DNA of 64,000 nucleotides from Nitrospira sp. Its GTDB lineage: Bacteria; Nitrospirota; Nitrospiria; Nitrospirales; Nitrospiraceae. A program made the translations under genes and the position numbers. Each line of letters opens with the position of its first letter. Position 1 is the stretch's first letter. The notes beneath the pieces are model-generated. The model saw nothing but the letters and a program-made list of their open reading frames with translations, searched no databases and was not told where the DNA came from. Positions 58,552-64,000 of this stretch are shown here, piece after piece. The stretch lies in NCBI GenBank assembly GCA_018242665.1, contig JAFEBL010000007.1, positions 1 to 64,000 of the forward strand, in the 5' to 3' direction.

Positions 58552-60246
58552 TCACGACAGGCGTTTCTCCAGGCGATGGGCCACGCGGGTCACGAGACGG
58601 CCGACTGTGAGGTAGAGTTGATCCAGGTAGAGCCGGTTCATGCAGACCACATAGAGGCGACCCAGGAAGACCTCGATCCAGCCGGGAATGGTGATGGTCC
58701 GGCCATGCGCGTGGGCATACAAATACACCCAGCTCAGCCCCGTTAAGAGGGTTGTGCCGACGACCAGGCTATCGAAAAGCCGTCCGGGAAGCGCTGCCGC
58801 CTTGAAGTAGGACGCCACCTCCTCCGGGTTAGGGTAGAGGAAGTGCGTGAAGCTCTCCACGGCGAACAGGTACGTGAAGACCACGATCACCAGGGTGACC
58901 AGCATGGCGGCAGACACTTTCCACGAGGCCACCGCTCGTATGCGCGTGAGCGAGAGGATGGCCTGCGACGACGTGACCCAGATGAAGAACAAGAAAATGA
59001 CGGTACCCTGAGATTCGAGCAACGGCAGTCTCAGTACGCCATGGGTGACCAGCAGAATGACGAGCGGCAGTAACAGCGTGGTGAAGAATCCGGTGGACCA
59101 GGTCAGGTTGGAGAATTCGCTTTCCTCCGCTTCCCGATCGAGGTGGGGAAATGACGGCTCCTGGCGGGCCTTGTGGATGACATTTCCGCAATTCAGGAAC
59201 ACGGTGCCTTTGAAGAGGCCGTGTGCGATCAGGTGGAACACGGCGAGGGAAAAGGCGCCCAAGCCGCATTCCATAATCATGTAGCCCATCTGCCCGATCG
59301 TCGAAAACCCCAACGTCTTCTTGATGTCGTTTTGGGTCAGCATCATGGTGGCGCCGAGTATGGCGGTGAGCATGCCGATGATGAAGACCACATGCAGCGT
59401 TGTCGGGCTCTGTCCGTACAGTGGGGCAAGCCGGTTCAGCAGGAACCCTCCGGCGTTGATGATGCCTGCATGCAGCAGGGCGTGGATCGGCGTCGGCGCA
59501 TAGAGCGAGCGGGGCAACCAGGTATGAATGGGGAACTGAGCCGACTTGCCCATCGCCCCGCCGAAAATGAGCAGCGTCACGGCCGTCACGCCGTTCATCT
59601 CCCAGCCGAGTTCCGGCCAAATGAATAGGGTAAAGGGCGTCTCTGCCGCGCGCGTGAACAGCGTCTGAAACTCGAACGTGCCATAGAGCGAATAGGCCAG
59701 GACGATACCCGCGAGAAATGCGGCATCACTCAGCCGCAACATGGTGAAGGTATTGGCGGCGCCGGAGAGCGTGGCGGCATGACCGTGATTGTGCGCGAGC
59801 AGAAACAGCAGCCAGGAGAGAATTTGCCAGAAGATGAACAGCATCACCAGATTGGCGCTCGAGACCATGCAGAGCAGCACGGAGGTCGTGAGGCCTAGCA
59901 GGCCCAAATATCGCCGGTACCCGCGATCTTGATACATGTAGCCCATAGAATAGCGGTAGATCAGCGTGGTCACGCCGGTGATCAGCACCATCATGACGGC
60001 GCTGAGCCGGTCGATGTAGAAGCCGATCGGGAAGGCGAGATTGGCGACCGCGGACGGATCATACAACTGGATCGTGACCGGCCCTCCGGAGGTCACCACA
60101 ATCAAGGTGAGCAGAGATCCCAGGAAAGAGGCGGCGATCGGCAAAAGTCCGGCCCGCGCATTCTGGTCCTGTTCAGCGTGATCACCGGTCATCACAATGA
60201 ACGCCGTCAAGAGCGGCAATAGCGGGACGAGGACGAGGAAAGCCAT
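58552..60246 (-). CDS. dabB: DabB, NuoL-like proton channel subunit
   Basis: A 564-residue NuoL/NDH-5 homologue with about 14-16 membrane segments. The conserved parts are YSMGYMYQDRGYRRYLGLL, FWQILSWLLFLL, AMGKSAQFPIHTWLPRSLYAPTPIHALLHAGIINAGGFLL and KKTLGFSTIGQMGYMI. In DAB complexes the subunit couples cation flow to CO2 hydration by DabA. It is the first gene of the operon; the AAAGG ribosome-binding site is close to a leader terminator. Confidence 0.92.
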   Translation of the reverse strand: MAFLVLVPLLPLLTAFIVMTGDHAEQDQNARAGLLPIAASFLGSLLTLIVVTSGGPVTIQLYDPSAVANLAFPIGFYIDRLSAVMMVLITGVTTLIYRYSMGYMYQDRGYRRYLGLLGLTTSVLLCMVSSANLVMLFIFWQILSWLLFLLAHNHGHAATLSGAANTFTMLRLSDAAFLAGIVLAYSLYGTFEFQTLFTRAAETPFTLFIWPELGWEMNGVTAVTLLIFGGAMGKSAQFPIHTWLPRSLYAPTPIHALLHAGIINAGGFLLNRLAPLYGQSPTTLHVVFIIGMLTAILGATMMLTQNDIKKTLGFSTIGQMGYMIMECGLGAFSLAVFHLIAHGLFKGTVFLNCGNVIHKARQEPSFPHLDREAEESEFSNLTWSTGFFTTLLLPLVILLVTHGVLRLPLLESQGTVIFLFFIWVTSSQAILSLTRIRAVASWKVSAAMLVTLVIVVFTYLFAVESFTHFLYPNPEEVASYFKAAALPGRLFDSLVVGTTLLTGLSWVYLYAHAHGRTITIPGWIEVFLGRLYVVCMNRLYLDQLYLTVGRLVTRVAHRLEKRLS

Positions 60247-60270
60247 GCAGGACCTTTGCGTTCCATGTAA

Positions 60271-60320
60271 AGAAAAAGGCCAGCCGACGGTCCTTGCAAG
60301 AAGGTCCGAACGACTGGCCT
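60271..60320 (-). terminator. Intrinsic terminator in the dabB leader (attenuator)
   Basis: On the minus strand, AGGCCAG...CTGGCCT (60320-60314 with 60283-60277) closes a stem extended by inner pairs (CGG/CCG and CCTT/AAGG), with a 5-base loop and the trailing run TTTTTCTTT. It starts about 25 bases upstream of the dabB ATG and no minus-strand gene lies upstream, so it cannot serve another gene. Minus-strand RNA 60259-60247 (AGGTCCTGC) could also pair with GCAAGGACC in the stem and cover the AAAGG ribosome-binding site. A further hairpin lies at 60329-60357. Confidence 0.65.
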
Positions 60321-60574
60321 GCACTGTCCCCGGCTTTTTCCTCTGAGGAAACACCGGCAAGACCCTACTGGCTGTCTCATCTCATCACGTGGGTGGGTCC
60401 GGGCCGCGCCCGCATCACGGCCTGTCGTCGGCACCACCGCAAAACTCCGGTAGATGTAGCCGCGTACCCCTTGGAATTGCAAGTAAAAAGTCGGCGGCCG
60501 AGCAAGCTCCGTCAGCCATCCGCCTGTCACGATCGGCCGGCGGCGGTCTGACTCAGCGCAGGGGGAGAGGGGGG

Positions 60575-60604
60575 TTGGAGTCGGGAAGGGGCCGCGACTA
60601 TAAT
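60575..60604 (+). promoter_or_regulatory. Candidate promoter of the DUF2294 gene
   Basis: TTGGAG (60575-60580) and TATAAT (60599-60604) are spaced by 18 bases. The -10 is a perfect consensus and the -35 matches in three positions. Transcription would start near 60611, 34 bases before the ATG at 60645. The rest of 60321-60574 holds the opposite-strand leader of the DAB operon; no clear minus-strand promoter stands out. Confidence 0.5.
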
Positions 60605-60644
60605 CCGTTCGGCCGTTGTGCACGATCACCTCAAAGGGATGAGC

Positions 60645-61013
60645 ATGCCTGTGCCCAGCAAGGGAGAAAAGGAAGCCGCCGTCCGCACGGCGATCATTAA
60701 ATTTGAACAGGAATTTCTTGGCCGCGGTCCGGACGAAGTCCGGGTCTTCATCGTGCGGGATATGCTGGTCGTGCGCTTAAAGGGGGTGCTGACACCGGCC
60801 GAGCGGCAATTGGCCAAAACGGCGGAAGGCATCGATATGGTGAAACGATTGCGTCAGAACCTGATCGCGCAAGGGCGGGAACGGCTCTGCGAGCAGGTGG
60901 CGGACTTGATCGGCGCCAAGATCATCGCACTGTTCACCGACATCGACACCGTGGTCGGCGAGCGCATTTTTGTGTTCACATTGGAGTCCGATCTGGAAGC
61001 CAACTTCCGGTAA
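60645..61013 (+). CDS. YbcI-like DUF2294 protein
   Basis: A 122-residue protein matching DUF2294: VRTAIIKFEQEFLGRGPDEVRVFI, VRLKGVLTPAERQLAKT, GAKIIALFTDIDTVVGERIFVFTLE. In Bacillus subtilis the DUF2294 gene ybcI lies in the operon with ybcC (DabA) and ndhF (DabB), so its place divergent from the DAB operon here supports a link to inorganic carbon uptake. Its biochemical role is unknown. AAAGGG lies six bases before the ATG. Confidence 0.85.
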   Translation: MPVPSKGEKEAAVRTAIIKFEQEFLGRGPDEVRVFIVRDMLVVRLKGVLTPAERQLAKTAEGIDMVKRLRQNLIAQGRERLCEQVADLIGAKIIALFTDIDTVVGERIFVFTLESDLEANFR

Positions 61014-61017
61014 GGTC

Positions 61018-62493
61018 ATGACACGTCACACGCTTGAAACCCTTCCCTTCGACAATCGCTATGCGCGGTTGCCCGAGGCCTTTTACGCCAAGGTGAATCC
61101 GACCCCGTTCAGCGCCGCGCCATATCTGATCAGTGCGAATCCAGCGGCGATGGAATTGATCGATCTCGATTTGCGTGAAGCGGCACGACCGGAATTTGCC
61201 GGAGTGTTCGGCGGCAGCCTGCTGGTGCCAGGCATGGAGCCGTTGGCGATGCTCTATTCAGGTCATCAGTTCGGGGTGTACGTGCCTCAGCTCGGCGATG
61301 GCCGCGCGATTCTTCTAGGAGAAATCGTCAACGGACGCGGCGAGCGCTGGGACCTACATTTGAAAGGCGCGGGGATGACTCCCTTTTCCCGCGATGGAGA
61401 CGGCCGCTCCGTCCTTCGTTCGGCCATTCGCGAATATCTTTGCTGCGAAGCGATGCACGGACTCGGTATCCCGACGACGCGCGCGCTCTGTCTCGTCGGC
61501 AGCGACGACAAGGTCTATCGCGAACAGGTGGAGACCGGCGCGACCATCGTTCGCATGGCGCCCTCGCACGTGCGGTTCGGCAGCTTCGAAATCATTTACT
61601 ACCGGAAGCAGCATGAGCACCTGCAGCGACTGGCCGATTACGTGATCGAGTCGTATTTTCCCCATCTCGCTCCAGCCGCCGACAAATACCTCCGGTTCTT
61701 TACCGAGGTGGTCGATCGCACAGCCAAGCTCATCGCACAGTGGCAGGCGGTCGGCTGGTCCCATGGCGTGCTGAATACCGACAACATGTCGATCCTGGGC
61801 CTGACGCTGGACTACGGCCCCTATGGCTTCATGGACGACTATGATCCGGGCTTCATCTGCAACCACTCGGACTATAACGGACGGTATGCCTTTAACCAGC
61901 AACCCTACATCGGGCTATGGAACCTCAGTTGCCTCGCGCAGACGTTGCTGCCGTTCGTACCGAAGGAAGAACTGAAAGCGGTGTTGGACGGCTATCAGCG
62001 GATGATCGAACAGTGTTACCAGGCTCACATGGCCAACAAGTTGGGGTTCCTGGAAGAGCGAGGAGAGGATGTGGTCCTGCTGGACGAGCTCAAGTCGCTC
62101 ATGGCCGGCAGCCGTGTCGATTACACGATCTTCTGGCGCGAACTCGGGACCTTTTCGTCTGACCCTGCGGCGAAGAACGAACGGCTGCGGGAGCATTTCC
62201 TCAGTCCGGAGCAATTCGATGCCTGGGCCGCTCGATATCGCGAACGGCTGCGGGCGGAGCAGAGCCGCGATGAAGAGCGGCGCGTCCGCATGGATCGCGT
62301 GAATCCCAAGTACGTCCTCCGGAACTATCTCGCGCAAGGTGCCATCGAAAAAGCCCAGCAGAAAGAGTATGCCGAGATCGAGCAATTGCTGAATCTGCTT
62401 CGCGATCCCTATACAGACCACCCTGGCATGAATTCCTACGCGGCTCCTCCGCCGAATTGGGGTAAACATCTCAGCGTGAGCTGTTCGTCCTAG
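61018..62493 (+). CDS. selO: SelO-like protein adenylyltransferase (YdiU/UPF0061)
   Basis: A 491-residue pseudokinase-fold AMP transferase. YSGHQFGVYVPQLGDGRAILLGE, then DLHLKGAGMTPFSRDGDGRSVLRSAIREYL are the family core, GWSHGVLNTDNMSILG holds the catalytic-loop equivalents and YGPYGFMDDYDP the metal-binding aspartates. The end VSCSS is the conserved C-terminal CSS. SelO attaches AMP to Ser/Thr/Tyr of redox-related proteins. It starts four bases after the DUF2294 stop, so the two are probably cotranscribed. Confidence 0.95.
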   Translation: MTRHTLETLPFDNRYARLPEAFYAKVNPTPFSAAPYLISANPAAMELIDLDLREAARPEFAGVFGGSLLVPGMEPLAMLYSGHQFGVYVPQLGDGRAILLGEIVNGRGERWDLHLKGAGMTPFSRDGDGRSVLRSAIREYLCCEAMHGLGIPTTRALCLVGSDDKVYREQVETGATIVRMAPSHVRFGSFEIIYYRKQHEHLQRLADYVIESYFPHLAPAADKYLRFFTEVVDRTAKLIAQWQAVGWSHGVLNTDNMSILGLTLDYGPYGFMDDYDPGFICNHSDYNGRYAFNQQPYIGLWNLSCLAQTLLPFVPKEELKAVLDGYQRMIEQCYQAHMANKLGFLEERGEDVVLLDELKSLMAGSRVDYTIFWRELGTFSSDPAAKNERLREHFLSPEQFDAWAARYRERLRAEQSRDEERRVRMDRVNPKYVLRNYLAQGAIEKAQQKEYAEIEQLLNLLRDPYTDHPGMNSYAAPPPNWGKHLSVSCSS

Positions 62494-62625
62494 CGCCTAC
62501 TCCCTTCCGCAGTTGTCATCATCAGCAGCTTCACGGTATCCGATTGGATACGGCCCTGTATCCTCGCCGATACGACAACGATCGCTTTCCTGTATCGGAA
62601 TGCGCCGATTCTCCCTCCGTTCAGC

Positions 62626-62665
62626 CTCTACGTAGTTGGCATGAGACATGCTGCCATACGTAGAG
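62626..62665 (+). other. Strong hairpin upstream of the last gene
   Basis: CTCTACGTA (62626-62634) pairs with TACGTAGAG (62657-62665), continued by TGGCA/TGCCA, with a two-base bulge and a 10-base loop. No T-run follows, so it is not a standard terminator. Just upstream lie five GTATC/GATAC copies (62536-62596), including the dyad GTATCC-GATT-GGATAC. The 220-bp gap 62494-62713 has no other feature. Confidence 0.5.
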
Positions 62666-62713
62666 TCAACGGTACTCCCCTCAGCCTTGAGCCACTGACG
62701 CAAAGGATTGCAC

Positions 62714-64000
62714 ATGGCCTTCAAGGGAGACGATTCCACCCTATCCCTGGCTACCACGGTCACCCTCGCCTTAGCGGTGGCGGCTATGGTGTTCGTCAAA
62801 AACCCGCTGCAGAGTTCACGGCCGACGGGCAACGGCCCGGGACTGCACCAAACGACAGGAGAGCTGAAAGTCCCGGCCAGGCTCTGGGAAGACCCCTTTG
62901 GGGCGGTGGAAAAGGCGGTAGAGGCGAGCAGGCAACACTCTGTTCAAGTTTCCATCGACGGAAGACAAGTGAATGTGACTACTAGTTCGGTGAGTCCCCA
63001 AGCGCTACCCATAAACGGGCTAGACCGTTTACACCAAAAAATCCAAGACATAGACGCGCGTGGCGAACGAATCCTGGCACTCATCGTCATGACCCAGGGG
63101 GGATGGTCGGTTGAGGCGGTCGAGAATCGGATCCGTGACCGATATGCGGTAGGTGCAGCATTGGAAGTGGGCTGTTTCGCACCGGACAAAGGCGAATCGC
63201 TGTCTTACTTCCTGTGGGATTTCCCTACATCAGGACAGACTCGACTCGCTGGAGGCGCGAATCGGTCTGCGAAGTTGTCAGCCGCCGAAACAGGCCCTCG
63301 CCCACCACAACAATACACTCCGTATGAATGGTACAGTCGCAATCCGATTTGGACTTGTCCTGGCTCAAATCTGAGTCCGCAAGACCGGGGCAAGAAAATC
63401 GACAAGGTGTTGGTCTTATGGACGAAGGCACAGGAGGATGAGGACAGGATACTGACCCGTATCGATGAAGTGCTCTCCAAGCTCGATATCCCCACACCTC
63501 AGGACAAGAATAAGAAGCTCAAGCTCCCGTTGCAGGTGAAATTCATTGGTCCTCGTACATCCTCGGAGTTTCGACGCATGCTGGAGGAAATCGAGAAGCG
63601 CCTCATGTCTCAAGAAGTCGAGAAGGTCATCACGACTAAATATCGCTGGCAAGGACATGATGAGGGCCTCCACATTTATTCTCCCTGGGCCACGGCCCCG
63701 CCCGGCCTTCTGGCCTATGGGTTGAGGGATCAACATAAGGCAAAGGATACCTGTACATCCTATGTAAGATGTGGAAACACATTCGATTTGTTGATGAAAT
63801 CCGCCGGCCTCCATGCTTCGTACCGCGTTACCAGTGACGAGGTGCTGTTTGCATCCCTCCTGGAGGAGCTTGAGCGCCGACAGGTCACGATCGGACAAGA
63901 CAGGATTGTGTTGATAGAGGAATGGGACTCATTTTATGCCCGTGCTCTTCCGTACACATTCCTGGGAGCGGCCTATCGGCAGTTTCAAAACAACAAGAAT
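62714..64000 (+). CDS. Uncharacterised membrane-anchored protein, 3' end outside the window
   Basis: An open frame of 429 codons without a stop to the window edge. AAAGGA lies six bases before the ATG. The N-terminus has one hydrophobic helix (about residues 10-28, LSLATTVTLALAVAAMVFV), then a large soluble region. It contains LKVPARLWEDPFGAVEKAV, ALIVMTQGGWSVEAVENRIR, KLPLQVKFIGPRTSSEF and DRIVLIEEWDSFYARALP. I recall no named domain. G+C is visibly lower than in neighbours, so acquisition by transfer is possible. Minus-strand frames inside it look like shadows. Confidence 0.82.
   Translation, partial: MAFKGDDSTLSLATTVTLALAVAAMVFVKNPLQSSRPTGNGPGLHQTTGELKVPARLWEDPFGAVEKAVEASRQHSVQVSIDGRQVNVTTSSVSPQALPINGLDRLHQKIQDIDARGERILALIVMTQGGWSVEAVENRIRDRYAVGAALEVGCFAPDKGESLSYFLWDFPTSGQTRLAGGANRSAKLSAAETGPRPPQQYTPYEWYSRNPIWTCPGSNLSPQDRGKKIDKVLVLWTKAQEDEDRILTRIDEVLSKLDIPTPQDKNKKLKLPLQVKFIGPRTSSEFRRMLEEIEKRLMSQEVEKVITTKYRWQGHDEGLHIYSPWATAPPGLLAYGLRDQHKAKDTCTSYVRCGNTFDLLMKSAGLHASYRVTSDEVLFASLLEELERRQVTIGQDRIVLIEEWDSFYARALPYTFLGAAYRQFQNNKN

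Noticed and set aside
62497-62832. 111-codon minus-strand frame
   Set aside because: It has no ribosome-binding site, lies across the hairpin region and overlaps the start of the well-supported plus-strand gene.
63416-63898. 160-codon minus-strand frame
   Set aside because: It is antisense to the plus-strand frame that is open for 429 codons with a good ribosome-binding site.

Overview
The window is a high G+C (about 60% by eye) bacterial chromosome segment around the replication origin. The gene content points to Nitrospirota, most probably Nitrospira: dnaA-dnaN-gyrB-gyrA in one run, a polyphosphate glucokinase, a DabA/DabB inorganic-carbon uptake operon, a DsrE/F/H-like trio, many small stress-defence genes, and an intergenic repeat of a kind I associate with Nitrospira genomes. 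The taxonomic call is inference; there is no rRNA here, and I saw no tRNA.

Layout. (1) 0.3-9.4 kb: a repeat copy, then a DedA-rhodanese fusion, an MFS carrier and a di-haem cytochrome c peroxidase, next to a small lipoprotein and a divergent oxyR with both redox cysteines. Hydroxyisourate hydrolase, ankyrin, ferredoxin-MBL fusion, 3-methyladenine glycosylase, RidA and SDR genes follow. (2) 9.5-15.9 kb: small detoxification and redox enzymes (nitroreductase, HAD, OsmC, alcohol dehydrogenase, rhodanese, SnoaL-like, ABM, STAS, DoxX). (3) 16-24.2 kb: a YbhGFSR-type ABC export operon (two permeases, a double ATPase, a HlyD adaptor) with a Spy-like lipoprotein, preceded by a double-GAF sigma-54 activator. 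(4) 24.4-30.8 kb: a 255-bp MITE-like element, polyphosphate glucokinase, secreted MBL and kelch proteins, a flavin reductase, a twin-CDGSH protein, VOC and SDR genes. (5) 30.8-34 kb: a decay zone with remnants of an RND pump, a pirin, an isochorismatase-type hydrolase and a Rieske protein, among intact CBS, DUF2630 and alpha/beta-hydrolase genes. (6) 34-37.8 kb: a stress-type operon (NmrA, pirin, FrnE-like, VOC, NTF2-like, DUF5069) behind a promoter whose spacer is a perfect dyad. (7) 38-50.2 kb: smpB, dciA, gyrA, gyrB, dnaN, dnaA, the probable oriC, DsrE/F/H-like genes and hisS. (8) 50.4-53.4 kb: a tandem ThyX-like protein, a TPR protein, a repeat copy and a small unknown. (9) 53.5-61 kb: the DAB operon (dabB, a NuoM-like gene, dabA, a PII-like gene) with an intrinsic terminator in its own leader, and a divergent YbcI/DUF2294 gene. 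(10) 61-64 kb: selO and an uncharacterised membrane-anchored protein open at the window edge.

How the genes work together. The DAB operon should concentrate inorganic carbon for an autotroph; the leader terminator suggests that it is attenuated. OxyR with the peroxidase, OsmC, FrnE-like, pirin and CDGSH genes form a broad oxidative and electrophile defence. The origin cluster groups replication initiation (DnaA), the clamp (DnaN), gyrase and the helicase loader DciA. Four intergenic elements share a GAGGCGTAC...GTACGTTGAGG-like core; in three of them the flanking arms differ between copies yet pair within each copy, which suggests selection on structure.
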